In this document: piece after piece, positions 1 through 9,233 of the stretch
How the letters are laid out: each line of letters opens with the position of its first letter
Position numbering within the stretch: position 1 is the stretch's first letter
DNA from: Natrinema hispanicum
Lineage (GTDB): Archaea > Halobacteriota > Halobacteria > Halobacteriales > Natrialbaceae
NCBI RefSeq assembly: GCF_900111485.1
Contig: NZ_FOIC01000016.1
Span: 1 to 64,000 of the forward strand
Direction of reading: 5' to 3'
Length of the DNA stretch: 64,000 bases
Made by a program: the position numbers and the translations under genes
Notes under the pieces: model-generated
Databases searched by the model: none
What the model was told of the DNA's origin: nothing
The model's input: only the letters and a program-made list of their open reading frames with translations

Positions 1-309
1 AACGCGGACGACCTGCAGTCCGTGGTTGCCGACAACGCGTTCCAAGACTGGCACACTGAGTACGAAATCTCCGCACTTGACGTTGAGTACCTTGTTCACT
101 ACCGCGGCTCATCACCGAATGCAGTCATGAACAACGCGCTCATCCGGGCAAAAGGATACTCTCAGCGCTGGATGGCCGAAACCTCGTACTCAACAACGAA
201 GCGCTCGCTCGGCGACGCCGTGCGAGCGCTGGGCTGGTATCGCCAGTTCCGTGAAATTGTCTTGATGTTCGCCCTCATCAATATAGAATCGCTGTGTGAG
301 CCGCTGTAA
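1..309 (+). CDS. IS5-type transposase, C-terminal fragment (cut by window edge)
   Basis: The reading frame is open from base 1 to the stop at 307-309, so the gene begins outside the window. The end of the protein, with a GDAVRALGWYRQFREIV segment, resembles the C terminus of haloarchaeal IS5-family DDE transposases, where the last catalytic acidic residue precedes an R-x-WY-x-FRE-type stretch. Such enzymes cut and paste their own insertion sequence. Just downstream, at 326-337, lies ATTCAACAGAGC, which looks like the terminal repeat of some haloarchaeal insertion sequences. The other end is not visible, so completeness cannot be judged. The family call rests on these C-terminal motifs only. 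Confidence 0.7.
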   Translation, partial: NADDLQSVVADNAFQDWHTEYEISALDVEYLVHYRGSSPNAVMNNALIRAKGYSQRWMAETSYSTTKRSLGDAVRALGWYRQFREIVLMFALINIESLCEPL

Positions 310-484
310 CCGTGATTCAGCATCTATTCAACAGAGCACTTTGCTGGATAACTGGATAGGCGGGTGACGAGTGTGCATTGTTCTCCGTGAAATCGGTTCG
401 CAGACCGTCGAGAAAGAGACAAGCGGATTCGTGTCGGCGATATGACTGAGAACGATATTATAGGACGGTGATGACGTGACAGAT

Positions 485-592
485 ATGGAACTAACCGAAC
501 TCGTAATCGCCCTCCTGATGTTGATCGTTCTGTACAGACTCGTCGAGGGAATATACGAGGGACTGCGGGGGTATTTCGACGGAAGGCAGTGA
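485..592 (+). CDS. small hypothetical membrane protein
   Basis: A 35-residue reading frame starts at ATG 485, or 3 codons earlier at GTG 476. The first half is strongly hydrophobic (LVIALLMLIVLYRLV) and could form one membrane helix. The rest is short and charged, ending in a YFDGRQ tail. It lies between the transposase remnant and the end of gatD. No family is recognised. It may be a real small protein or a chance frame, and there is no independent support for translation. Confidence 0.3.
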   Translation: MELTELVIALLMLIVLYRLVEGIYEGLRGYFDGRQ

Positions 593-623
593 GGCGTGGT
601 TTCTCGCTCGGACGGCCCGTCGC

Positions 624-1880
624 CTACTCCCAGGGTACCGACCGCACCTGAAGCTCGCCCGCAAGCGACGTTTCCATCGCCTCTTCGACGTCCGCGCTGT
701 TTTCGAGTGCCCACATCAGCTTGACTTTGGCCGTTCCCGGCAGCGTATCGCCGGCTTCGATGACCCCTGCCTCGAGCAGGTCACGACCCGTGTCGTAGAC
801 CCGATCACAGACCCGGCCCTCGAGACACTGGCTGGTCATGACGACCGTCGTGCCGTCCGCGATCAGTTCCTCGAGTCGCGGGATGAGGTCGGTGTGAACG
901 TGGCCGAGGCCGGTTCCCTCGACGATCAGCCCCTCGCTGCCCTCGGCGATGTCGAGGAACGCAGGGTCCATCCCGGGCGTGAATTTGACGAGTTCGACGT
1001 CGTCTTCGAGCTCGGGTTCGATCGCGAGATCGACAGCGCCGCGCTGTTGGTAGTCGCGTCGGAACGTGATCTCCTCGCTTTCGTAGTCGACTTCGCCGAG
1101 CGGCTTCGCGCCGATGGTCTCGAAGGCGTCCCGGCGCGAAGTATGATTCTTTCGCACGCGAGTCCCGCGATGGAGCGCACAGGCGTCGTCCGATTCGGAG
1201 GCGTGCATACAGACCATGACCTCCGCACAGTCGCTTTTGGCTGCCTCGACGGCCGAGACGGCGTTCATGACGTTGTCCGACGAGGGCCGGTCGGCCGAGC
1301 GCTGCGAGCCCGTAAAGACGATCGGGACTGGCGTCTCGAGCATGAACGCGAGCGCCGACGCGGAGTACTGCATCGTGTCGGTGCCGTGCATGACGACGAC
1401 GCCGTCGGCACCGGCCTCGATCTCCTCGTAGACTGCCTGTGCGAGGTCCTGCCACAGCGGCGGTTCCATGTTCTCCGAGAGAATATTGGCGACGACGCGG
1501 CCGCGGTAGTTCGCCCGGCCTGCGAGGTCGGGAACGGCGCGCAGGACGTCCTCAGCGTCGAACTGTGCTGTCACCGCGCCAGTGCGGTAGTCGACCGTCG
1601 AGGCGATCGTCCCGCCAGTCGAAATCAGCGAGATCGTCGGCAGGTCGTCGTCGAACTCGATTTCGGAACTTTCGCCCTCGTCAGCCCCCGTCGAGTCCGT
1701 CCCATCGATCTCGTAGACGTCTTCGGCGAGGACGTCGACGTCGGCACCGTCGCGATCGACGCCGACGTTGTAGCCGCCCTCGAGTTTCACCACGAGGTGG
1801 TCATCCGTACTCGAGGGGAGCAACACGCCTTCGTACGTGCGATCCGCGCGGTCGACGCGGACGCGGTCGCCTGGGTTCAT
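624..1880 (-). CDS. gatD: glutamyl-tRNA(Gln) amidotransferase subunit D
   Basis: This 418-residue protein is the asparaginase-like subunit of the archaeal GatDE complex, which turns Glu-tRNA(Gln) into Gln-tRNA(Gln) by releasing ammonia from glutamine or asparagine. Residues 1-75 form the small N-terminal domain typical of GatD, followed by an acidic linker. The amidohydrolase core carries STGGTIAS (Thr91), HGTDTM (Thr167-Asp168) and RVRKNH (Lys244), matching the catalytic set of the L-asparaginase family. Start 1880 is chosen because MNPGDRV is the usual beginning; the 32 residues upstream do not look like protein. gatE is not in the window. The N-terminal domain separates it from plain asparaginase. 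Confidence 0.93.
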   Translation of the reverse strand: MNPGDRVRVDRADRTYEGVLLPSSTDDHLVVKLEGGYNVGVDRDGADVDVLAEDVYEIDGTDSTGADEGESSEIEFDDDLPTISLISTGGTIASTVDYRTGAVTAQFDAEDVLRAVPDLAGRANYRGRVVANILSENMEPPLWQDLAQAVYEEIEAGADGVVVMHGTDTMQYSASALAFMLETPVPIVFTGSQRSADRPSSDNVMNAVSAVEAAKSDCAEVMVCMHASESDDACALHRGTRVRKNHTSRRDAFETIGAKPLGEVDYESEEITFRRDYQQRGAVDLAIEPELEDDVELVKFTPGMDPAFLDIAEGSEGLIVEGTGLGHVHTDLIPRLEELIADGTTVVMTSQCLEGRVCDRVYDTGRDLLEAGVIEAGDTLPGTAKVKLMWALENSADVEEAMETSLAGELQVRSVPWE

Positions 1881-2136
1881 AGGGAGGCGTTGCGCGGCGG
1901 CGGACTTGAAGGCACGCTTTCGGCCGGCGTGACCTGACGCCGTCGGGTGGCAGGTCCCACACCAACTGCGTGACACACTGACTGGAGAGCTGTCATGCGA
2001 TCGGGCAGACAGAACTGGTCAGTGGTGACTCTCGATTACTCACCGAACGTCCAGTCCGCGGCAGTGTCGAAACGGCTGCCGTCGAGAAACGTCGTCAAAC
2101 GCAACAAATAAACCGACGACCGTTTACATACGTGAT

Positions 2137-3222
2137 ATGCAAATCGAGCCGCAAGCGTTCGACCGGGTTCTCTCGTCGATGTGTACGGAACCCCACCCGG
2201 CGGCGCGCGACGCGGCCGAGCGGTTTCTCGCGACGAATCCCGGTGATCCAGGCACGTATCCGAACGTCTCGGCGCTCGAGGACGACGCCGTTGCCTTACT
2301 GGGCGAGATCGCAGGTCTCGACGACCCGGCTGGCTACATTACCAGCGGCGGCACGGAAGCGAACATTCAGGCCGTTCGCATCGCCCGCGAGCGGACCGAC
2401 AGTCGGACGCCAAACGTCGTCATGCCGGAGTCCGGCCACTTCAGCTTTCAGAAGGCTGCCGATCTGCTCGGCGTCGAACTCCGGATCGTCCCGACCGACG
2501 ACCGGCATCGAGCCGACCTCGAGGCGGTCCGTGCCAGTGTCGACGAGAATACGGCGCTGGTGGTCGGCGTCGCGGGGACGACCGAGTACGGCCGCGTCGA
2601 TCCGATTCCGGCCCTCGGCGAGATCGCCCACTCGGCCGACGCCATGCTCCACGTCGACGCTGCCTGGGGCGGGTTCGTGCTCCCCTTTACCGACTACGAG
2701 TGGCACTTCGGTCACGCCGCCGTCGACACGATGACCATCGATCCCCACAAGATGGGTCAGGCCGCGGTGCCCTCGGGCGGGTTGCTCGTGCGTTCGCCGG
2801 ACCTGCTCGACGAACTCGCCGTCGACACGCCCTATCTCGAGTCGACCTCGCAGGCGACGCTGACGGGTACCCGCTCGGGTGCGGGCGTCGCAAGCGCCGT
2901 CGCGGCGATCGAAGAACTCTGGCCCGCTGGCTATCGCAGCCAGTACATCCGGTCACAGAACAACGCCGAGTGGCTCGCCGATGCCCTAGAGAAACGTGGC
3001 TACCGGGTCGCCGATCCGACCTTACCGCTGGTCGCGGCCGACGTGCCCCGGTCGACGTTCGACGCACTGCGAGCGAAGGGCTGGCGCATTTCGCGGACTG
3101 CCACCGGTGAGCTGCGGGTCGTCTGTATGCCCCACGTCACCCGCGAGATGCTGGCGTCGTTCGTCGGCGATCTCGACCGGCTCGAGGTGCGGGCGAGCGT
3201 TCCCGTCGCGAGCGACGATTGA
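2137..3222 (+). CDS. mfnA: tyrosine/L-aspartate decarboxylase, PLP-dependent
   Basis: The 361-residue enzyme belongs to the group II PLP decarboxylases of the archaeal MfnA type. MfnA makes tyramine from tyrosine in methanogens and beta-alanine from aspartate in other archaea. In haloarchaea beta-alanine for coenzyme A is the likelier product, which is inference. Visible features are the SGGTEAN cofactor-binding loop (70-76), SGHFSF with the ring-stacking His101, HVDAAWGG with Asp174, and the Schiff-base lysine Lys205 in DPHKMGQA. The start at 2137 follows an AT-rich promoter-like stretch (AAATAAACC, near 2105-2113). It is followed at 3425 by metG on the same strand. Confidence 0.88.
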   Translation: MQIEPQAFDRVLSSMCTEPHPAARDAAERFLATNPGDPGTYPNVSALEDDAVALLGEIAGLDDPAGYITSGGTEANIQAVRIARERTDSRTPNVVMPESGHFSFQKAADLLGVELRIVPTDDRHRADLEAVRASVDENTALVVGVAGTTEYGRVDPIPALGEIAHSADAMLHVDAAWGGFVLPFTDYEWHFGHAAVDTMTIDPHKMGQAAVPSGGLLVRSPDLLDELAVDTPYLESTSQATLTGTRSGAGVASAVAAIEELWPAGYRSQYIRSQNNAEWLADALEKRGYRVADPTLPLVAADVPRSTFDALRAKGWRISRTATGELRVVCMPHVTREMLASFVGDLDRLEVRASVPVASDD

Positions 3223-3424
3223 CCGGAGAGACGTCACACGAGCCGCCGAAGTCTATTCTTAGGGACGGCTTGGACCCATAGTGAGCTCTGCGGCCGCTCA
3301 TACTGATACCAAGGGTGGACACGCAGTGTCGACACTACCGCTGCTCGGCAGACCAAATGAGTGCAACCGCAGCCGGACGATCGAAACCGGCGGGTTTTAC
3401 GCCCGCCGTCCCATCGTGACGATC

Positions 3425-5512
3425 ATGAGCAACGACGAGTTTCCGACGGACGAACCCGCCGTCGTGACCTGCGGGTTGCCCTACGCCAACGGCGACCTGC
3501 ACATCGGTCACCTGCGGGGGTACATCGGCGCAGACGCGTTCAACCGCGCACTGCAGACGCTTGGTCAGGACTCGATCTACGTCTGCGGGTCGGACATGCA
3601 CGGCACGCCGGTCGCCGTCAACGCCGAACAGGAGGGCGTCGAGCCCGAGGACTTCGCGCTCGAGTGGCACCACCAGTACGAGGAGACGTTCCCGCAGTTC
3701 AACGTCGACTTCGACAATTACGGCCACACCCACGACGAGACGAACGTCGAGACGACGCAAGATATCGTCCGCACGCTGGACGAAGAGGGTTACATCTACG
3801 AGAAAGAGATTCAGGTCGCCTACGACCCCGATGCCGACCAGTATCTGCCCGATCGCTACGTCGAGGGTACCTGTCCCTACTGTGGCGCAAAAGCCCGCGG
3901 CGACGAGTGTGACGAGGGCTGTCAGCGTCACCTCGAGCCGGGCGAGGTCGAAGATCCAACGAGTACGATCACGGGCAACCCCGCGGAGTATCGCGAGCGG
4001 ACCCACAAGTTCTTCGAGGTCTCGGAGTTCGCCGACTTCCTCACCGACTTCTTAGACGACCTCGAGGGGACCTCGAACGCGCGCAACCAGCCCCGACAGT
4101 GGATCGAAGACGGCCTGCAGGACTGGTGTATCACCCGCGACATGGACTGGGGGATCGACTATCCCGGCGGCGAGAGCGACCTCGTCCTCTACGTCTGGGT
4201 CGACGCGCCGATCGAGTACATCTCGAGTTCGAAGCAGTACGCCGAGCGCGACGACGACTTCGACTGGGAGCAGGTCTGGAAAGGCGACGGCGAGATCATG
4301 CACATCATCGGCCGGGACATCATCCAGCACCACACGATCTTCTGGCCGGCGATGCTCGAGGGCGCAGGCTACAACAAACCGCGTGGGATCGCCGCGACCG
4401 GTTTCATCACGATCAACGGGAAGGGGCTTTCGACCAGCCGGAATCGCGCGATCTGGGCGAAAGAGTACCTCGAAGAAGGATTCCATCCCGACCTGCTGCG
4501 CTACTACCTGACGACGACCGGCGGTCTCCAGCAGGACGTCGACTTCTCGTGGGAAGCCTTCCAGGAGAAAGTCAACGGCGAACTCGTCGGCACCGTGGGC
4601 AACTTCTGGTACCGCTCGCTGCTGTTTGCCTACCGCAACTACGAGGGCACCCCCGACGCGGACGTCTCCGCGGAGGTCGAGGAACATATCGAAGAAGCGA
4701 TCGCCGACGTCCGCGAGCACGTCAACGACTACTCCATGCGCGGGGTCGGCCAGGCAGCGACCCAGCTTGCCCAGTTCGGCAACGAGTACATCCAGCGCAA
4801 CGAACCCTGGAAGCTCACCGACGACGACCCCGAGGAGGCCGCACAGGTCATCCGCGACTGCGTCCAGATCGCCAAGGCCGTCGCCGTCATCCTCGAGCCG
4901 ATCACGCCGGACAAGGCACAGGCCCTGTGGACACAGATCGGCGAGGACGGCGAGATCGGCGATGCCGACCTCGAGGAGGCACTCGCGGCCCCACCACAGT
5001 CCTTCGAGGAACCCGGCGAACTCTTCGCAAAGATCGAAGACGAACGCGTCGAGGAACTGACCGCCAAACTCGAGGAACGCGTCGCAGCCGCCGCAACCGA
5101 CGATGACGACGAGGACGAAACCGAAAGCGACGACACCGCGGCGGGCGAAGCCGACGCTATGACAGACACGGACGACCTCGAGCCGCTGCTCGAGGACCGG
5201 ATCGGATTCGAGGACTTCCAGGAACTTGACATTCGCGTCGGCGAGATCGTTGAGGCCGAGGGCATCGAGGGTGCAGACGACCTCGCGCGACTCGAGGTCG
5301 ACATCGGTTTCGAGACCCGCCAGGTCGTCGCCGGGATCAAGCAACTCCACGATCTCGAGGAACTGCCGGGAACGCGATGCGTGCTGCTCGCGAACATGGA
5401 ACCTGCGGAACTGTTCGGCGTCGAATCCAACGGGATGATCCTCGCAGCGGGCGACGAGGCGGACCTGCTGACGACTCACGGCGACGCCGCGCTCGGCGAG
5501 AAGATCCAGTAA
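3425..5512 (+). CDS. metG: methionyl-tRNA synthetase
   Basis: This 695-residue class I synthetase charges tRNA-Met. It has the HIGH signature (His26-His29), a zinc knuckle with Cys150, Cys153, Cys162 and Cys166, and a KMSKS equivalent written K-G-L-S-T-S-R starting at Lys333. An extremely acidic linker (about 560-590) leads to a C-terminal Trbp111/EMAP-like tRNA-binding OB domain from about residue 590, with the LDIRVGEI motif. The fused C-terminal domain is common in bacteria and also found in haloarchaea. Start 3425 is preferred because MSNDEFP runs straight into the catalytic domain and a TTTTAC box lies about 30 bases upstream. The upstream 48 residues in frame look non-coding. Confidence 0.96.
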   Translation: MSNDEFPTDEPAVVTCGLPYANGDLHIGHLRGYIGADAFNRALQTLGQDSIYVCGSDMHGTPVAVNAEQEGVEPEDFALEWHHQYEETFPQFNVDFDNYGHTHDETNVETTQDIVRTLDEEGYIYEKEIQVAYDPDADQYLPDRYVEGTCPYCGAKARGDECDEGCQRHLEPGEVEDPTSTITGNPAEYRERTHKFFEVSEFADFLTDFLDDLEGTSNARNQPRQWIEDGLQDWCITRDMDWGIDYPGGESDLVLYVWVDAPIEYISSSKQYAERDDDFDWEQVWKGDGEIMHIIGRDIIQHHTIFWPAMLEGAGYNKPRGIAATGFITINGKGLSTSRNRAIWAKEYLEEGFHPDLLRYYLTTTGGLQQDVDFSWEAFQEKVNGELVGTVGNFWYRSLLFAYRNYEGTPDADVSAEVEEHIEEAIADVREHVNDYSMRGVGQAATQLAQFGNEYIQRNEPWKLTDDDPEEAAQVIRDCVQIAKAVAVILEPITPDKAQALWTQIGEDGEIGDADLEEALAAPPQSFEEPGELFAKIEDERVEELTAKLEERVAAAATDDDDEDETESDDTAAGEADAMTDTDDLEPLLEDRIGFEDFQELDIRVGEIVEAEGIEGADDLARLEVDIGFETRQVVAGIKQLHDLEELPGTRCVLLANMEPAELFGVESNGMILAAGDEADLLTTHGDAALGEKIQ

Positions 5513-5530
5513 CGGCGTCCTGTTCGTCGA

Positions 5531-5537
5531 ATTTTTG
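5531..5537 (+). terminator. possible T-tract terminator after metG
   Basis: A run of five T (5532-5536) lies 20 bases after the metG stop. Archaeal RNA polymerase terminates at U-tracts without a required hairpin, so this is a reasonable candidate. It is only inferred from position. Confidence 0.35.
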
Positions 5538-5607
5538 CCGATATCGGACGGGGTCGTCGCGTTAGCCGTGCGGATCGACTAACGTTTGCGCCAACGGATA
5601 GAAATAT

Positions 5608-6396
5608 GTGGGCTGGTATCATGCCTCAGTTGTGCACCGAGGATTCGTTTCCCACCTCGCAGGGCGACCTGTCCTGCGACGGGTGCTGGTCCCGATCGGC
5701 TGTTTCACCGCGGTCGTCGTCGCCGGCATCGTCGGCTTCTCGGTTCTCGGCGGTGTCGGTCTCCTCGAAGCGACGTTCTGGCTGGTCGATCTGACGAGCA
5801 TCGAACTGCACTTCCAGGAGCACGCCGGTGCAGAGCGAGCGACGAAGGCCTACGCCATCGTGGTGACGGCCGGACTCGTCCTCTCGGGGCTGTGGATCGG
5901 CGAAACGGTCGTCACCGAGACGTTCGGCGGGCGGATTCCAACGGAGGTATCACGAGCAACAATGCAACGACGAATCGACGACAGCGACGAACATGTTATC
6001 GTTTGTGGATACGGCATGTTCGGACGAACGATCGCCAACCGGCTGGCCGAGGCCGGCCGAACGGTCGTCGTCATCGAGCACGACGAGGACACCGCGGAAC
6101 GCGTCCGAGCAGACGGCCATCTCCTCGTCGAGGGCGACGCCAGACAGGAACAGACGCTACGGGCTGCGGGCGTCGAGCGAGCGACGAAACTCGTCGCCGC
6201 GATCGACGACTCGAACGTCAATATCCAGATCGCGGTCGTCAGCGGGACGGCGACCGACGCGCCCGAAATCATCGTTCGCGTCGGCGAGGAGATGTACGAG
6301 TCCGTCGCGAAGGAAGCCGGTGCTGACGCAGTCATCATCCCCGAAGTCGTCAGCGGCGAGCGCGTGACCCGGCTGCTCGAGCGGCCGGCGGACTGA
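5608..6396 (+). CDS. two-TM membrane protein with RCK/TrkA-N NAD-binding domain
   Basis: The 262-residue protein has two membrane helices (about 24-52 and 80-103) and then a Rossmann-type RCK_N/TrkA-N domain with GYGMFGR (134-140) and an acidic Glu157 at the end of the second strand, as expected for NAD binding. This is the layout of two-helix potassium channels gated by an RCK domain. However, the stretch between the helices (about 60-75, SIELHFQEH) contains no TVGYG selectivity filter. It may be a channel relative that lost ion selectivity, a regulatory membrane protein, or a partner of another channel. The GTG at 5608 is used as start; no ATG is available in frame before the first helix. 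It converges with the GYD gene. Confidence 0.7.
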   Translation: MGWYHASVVHRGFVSHLAGRPVLRRVLVPIGCFTAVVVAGIVGFSVLGGVGLLEATFWLVDLTSIELHFQEHAGAERATKAYAIVVTAGLVLSGLWIGETVVTETFGGRIPTEVSRATMQRRIDDSDEHVIVCGYGMFGRTIANRLAEAGRTVVVIEHDEDTAERVRADGHLLVEGDARQEQTLRAAGVERATKLVAAIDDSNVNIQIAVVSGTATDAPEIIVRVGEEMYESVAKEAGADAVIIPEVVSGERVTRLLERPAD

Positions 6397-6475
6397 TACG
6401 GTTTCCTGTCACTGGTTTCCGGTGTACCCGCAGGACGATCGTGGGTGCACCGGGACTGACTGACAGCAGACCGTA
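6397..6475. repeat. intergenic double-hairpin repeat, copy A
   Basis: Outer arms 6397-6411 and 6461-6475 are inverted repeats with 13 of 15 matches (consensus ACGGTCTGCTGTCA). An inner pair, 6419-6431 and 6441-6453, matches at 11 of 13. The element sits exactly between two converging genes and might serve as a two-way terminator. Copies B, C and D are at 9075, 42205 and 48788. Confidence 0.6.
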
Positions 6476-6479
6476 CGAA

Positions 6480-6767
6480 TCACACCTCGTCGACGACCTG
6501 TGAGAGGTCCTCAGTCGGGATGACCTCCATCGTCTTCCCCTCGAGGCCGTGGCGGTGGAGCGTCAGTGCCGACTTGAACGCTGCCTCGTTGTCATCGGTC
6601 TCGAAGACGATGAGGAAGTCGTACTCGCCGAGGGCGGCGTAGGCGTCTCGCAGGTCCGCTCCGTGTGTTTCGAACTCCGTTCGAATTTCGCCCCAGACCG
6701 AGGCGAGTTCCTGTGCGTTCTGGATCTCACGGTCGTCGAGATCGACGAGCGTCGCGTAGGTTGGCAT
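6480..6767 (-). CDS. GYD domain protein
   Basis: A 95-residue protein that fits the short GYD family, named for a conserved Gly-Tyr-Asp; here the segment reads ALGEYDFLIVFE (46-57). The fold is a ferredoxin-like alpha-beta barrel dimer. The cellular role of the family is not established. The start at 6767 (MPTYATLVDL) is the usual N terminus of the family, and the long in-frame extension upstream overlaps the pyruvate kinase promoter and is rejected. Its stop codon touches repeat copy A. Confidence 0.8.
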   Translation of the reverse strand: MPTYATLVDLDDREIQNAQELASVWGEIRTEFETHGADLRDAYAALGEYDFLIVFETDDNEAAFKSALTLHRHGLEGKTMEVIPTEDLSQVVDEV

Positions 6768-6901
6768 GTCACGTCGGAAGGGCGATCCGCAAAAAACGGT
6801 TGGCGTGGCAGACGACGGGGTGATGGTCGGCGGGAGATGGACAGCTACTCGAACACGAGTAAGTGACCATCTTTTAGGGGGTGCTGGCGGTAGCTCCCGG
6901 T

Positions 6902-8659
6902 ATGAGAAACGCGAAGATCGTCTGTACGCTGGGGCCAGCGTCGAACGACCGGGAGACGATCCGGGACCTCGCCGCGGCCGGAATGTCTGTCGCACGTCTG
7001 AACGCGAGCCACGGGACTCGCGAGGATCGCGCGGCACTGATCGATCACGTCCGCGCCGTCGATGAAGAGCGAGCCGAACCCGTCGCGGTCATGCTCGACA
7101 CACAGGGACCGGAGATCCGGACCGCACCCCTACCCGAGGGCGAGACCGTGACGCTCGAGACTGGCTCCGAAATCCGGTTCGTCGACGGCGACGAGGCAAC
7201 TCCCGAGACGGTCGGACTCTCGTTGCCGATCGATGCCGTCGAGCCGGGTGACCGCATCCTGCTGGATGACGGTCTGATCGAGACGACCGTCCTCGAGACT
7301 GGCGACGACGGGGTCTGCGCCCGCGTCGACACTGGCGGCGAACTGGGCGGCCGCAAGGGGGTCAACGTCCCCGGTGTCGAACTCGGATTGGATGTCGTTA
7401 CGGAATCTGACCGGAAAGACCTCGAGCTCGCAGCCGAGAAGGGCGTCGACTTCGTCGCGGCGAGTTTCGTCCGGGACGCCGAGGACGTCTACGAGGTCGG
7501 CGAAGTGCTCGAGGACCTGGGGGCGGACATCCCGATCATCGCGAAGATCGAACGCGCTGGGGCGGTCGAGAACATGGACGAAATCATCGACGCTGCCTAC
7601 GGCGTAATGGTCGCACGCGGCGACCTCGGCGTCGAGTGTCCGATGGAGGACGTCCCGATGATCCAGAAACGGATCATCCGCACCTGCCGCGAGGCGGGGC
7701 GACCGGTTATCACGGCGACGGAGATGCTCGACTCGATGGTCCACGCGCGCCGCCCGACGCGCGCGGAGGCCTCGGACGTCGCAAATGCCGTCCTCGACGG
7801 CACCGATGGAGTCATGCTTTCGGCCGAAACGGCAGTCGGCGACCATCCCGTGGCCGTCGTCGACGCGATGGACAGTATCGTCCGACAGGTCGAAGAATCC
7901 GACGAGTACGACGAGTTACTCGAGCAACGCGTTCCCGCCTCGGGCGAGGCGCGAACGGACGCCCTTGCGCGGTCGGCGCGATTCCTTGCGCGGGACATCG
8001 ACGCGGACGCGGTCGTGGCCGCGACCGAGTCGGGCTACACGGCGCTGAAGACGGCCAAGTACCGCCCCGGTGTCCCGGTCGTCGCCTCGACGCCAAGCCA
8101 GGCGGTGCGCCGCCAGCTTGCGCTGAGCTGGGGTGTGACGCCGCTGTACGCCGACGTCTCGGGACAGGGGGCTGACGCCGTCGTCGAAAACGCTGTCCAG
8201 GCCGCTCTGGACGCCGGCGTCGCCGAAAGCGGCGATACCGTCGTCGTCCTCTGTGGAATGATGACCGATCTCGAGGGGGCGAACACGACGAACATGCTGA
8301 AAGTCCACGTCGCAGCCGACACGCTGACCACCGGCCAGGTGGTCGTCGAGGGCCGGGCGACCGGTCCCGTCGTCCACCTGTCGGACGGCGATCTCTCGGT
8401 GGTGCCCGACGGGGCTATCGTCGCACTGCCAGCCGACTTCGACGAGGAGTTTTCGGGCGAGACGAGCCGGCTCGGCGGCATCGTCAACGCCGAACGAGGC
8501 ATGACCGGCTATCCGGCGCTGGTCGCTCGTGAACTGGGAATCCCGATGGTCAGCGATGCTGAGATCTCGGCACTCACCGATGGCGAACCGGTAACCCTCG
8601 ATGCCGAACACGGCGTCGTCTACGGCGGCGATATTGGGGACCGACACGAGCGAGCCTGA
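6902..8659 (+). CDS. pyk: pyruvate kinase with C-terminal mobile domain
   Basis: This 585-residue enzyme converts phosphoenolpyruvate and ADP to pyruvate and ATP, the last step of glycolysis. The N-terminal barrel shows VARLNASHG (31-39), the catalytic Lys215 in AKIERAGA, and VARGDLGVE. After the usual pyruvate kinase C-terminal domain comes an extra segment (about 480-585) resembling the phosphohistidine domain of PEP synthase. Its motif reads GMTGYPALVA where true phosphohistidine domains have a TSHAA core, so the phosphorylated histidine is absent. A TATA-like CTTTTAG lies about 30 bases before the ATG, which supports this start and a leaderless transcript. Confidence 0.95.
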   Translation: MRNAKIVCTLGPASNDRETIRDLAAAGMSVARLNASHGTREDRAALIDHVRAVDEERAEPVAVMLDTQGPEIRTAPLPEGETVTLETGSEIRFVDGDEATPETVGLSLPIDAVEPGDRILLDDGLIETTVLETGDDGVCARVDTGGELGGRKGVNVPGVELGLDVVTESDRKDLELAAEKGVDFVAASFVRDAEDVYEVGEVLEDLGADIPIIAKIERAGAVENMDEIIDAAYGVMVARGDLGVECPMEDVPMIQKRIIRTCREAGRPVITATEMLDSMVHARRPTRAEASDVANAVLDGTDGVMLSAETAVGDHPVAVVDAMDSIVRQVEESDEYDELLEQRVPASGEARTDALARSARFLARDIDADAVVAATESGYTALKTAKYRPGVPVVASTPSQAVRRQLALSWGVTPLYADVSGQGADAVVENAVQAALDAGVAESGDTVVVLCGMMTDLEGANTTNMLKVHVAADTLTTGQVVVEGRATGPVVHLSDGDLSVVPDGAIVALPADFDEEFSGETSRLGGIVNAERGMTGYPALVARELGIPMVSDAEISALTDGEPVTLDAEHGVVYGGDIGDRHERA

Positions 8660-8746
8660 TACTGTCGGTCACCATCGGATTTCCCGCCGCACGTCGCTGC
8701 CGGCTTGGACCGCGGGTTTTTGACGCCCCGGCCAGTATAGCCGCGT

Positions 8747-9073
8747 ATGGTATCCGAGCCGTCCGGACCCGGCGACGACGCCGCCGATCGATGGAACGAG
8801 TCGTCGACGGCGAACCAGGACAGCGGACCGGCGTCCGACTCGAGTCCAGCCGATCGCGTCGAGCGAGCCAACGACGATCGGATCCCGCTCGATCTCTCTG
8901 GGAGCGACGACGATGACGCGGCCGCGACCGAGTCGAACGGATATACACCCGAAGCCAGCTCGACGCCGATCGAACCCGGTGATCCCGACCTCGAGAACGC
9001 GCTGTTCGTCCTGCTGGGTGCGATCATGATGGTGCTCGTCATCGCTCGATTGTTGATGCTGCCGCTCGGCTGA
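8747..9073 (+). CDS. hypothetical protein with C-terminal membrane anchor
   Basis: This 108-residue protein is highly acidic and low in complexity for the first 80 residues, rich in Ser, Asp, Glu and Pro. It ends in one hydrophobic helix (about 84-106, LFVLLGAIMMVLVIARLLML). That predicts a tail-anchored protein with a disordered soluble part. No enzymatic motif is visible. It is followed by repeat copy B and then the nfeD gene. A TTTTTGACG box about 30 bases upstream supports the start at 8747. Function unknown. Confidence 0.7.
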   Translation: MVSEPSGPGDDAADRWNESSTANQDSGPASDSSPADRVERANDDRIPLDLSGSDDDDAAATESNGYTPEASSTPIEPGDPDLENALFVLLGAIMMVLVIARLLMLPLG

Positions 9074-9074
9074 G

Positions 9075-9160
9075 ACGGTCTGCTGTCACGCTGTCCCGTC
9101 GCACCCGCATGACGGGTCGCGGGTGCGCCGAAACTGACTGGGTGGTGCCTGTATGAATCG
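9075..9160. repeat. intergenic double-hairpin repeat, copy B
   Basis: The left arm ACGGTCTGCTGTCA (9075-9088) matches copies A and C. Inner arms GCACCCGC (9101-9108) and GCGGGTGC (9119-9126) are a perfect inverted repeat. The right outer arm has decayed; only CTGACTG and TATGAATC remain recognisable against copy A. The right boundary is approximate. Confidence 0.5.
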
Positions 9161-9233
9161 TCCGGGGAATGGCAGTCACCAACTCGTGGCCGTTCGGCAC
9201 TCGACCGATTATCTCACTTCTTTCGTGCGGTAA

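Noticed and set aside
4052-5479. A 475-codon minus-strand frame opposite metG
   Set aside because: Antisense to a complete methionyl-tRNA synthetase; amino acid composition is not that of an acidic haloarchaeal protein.
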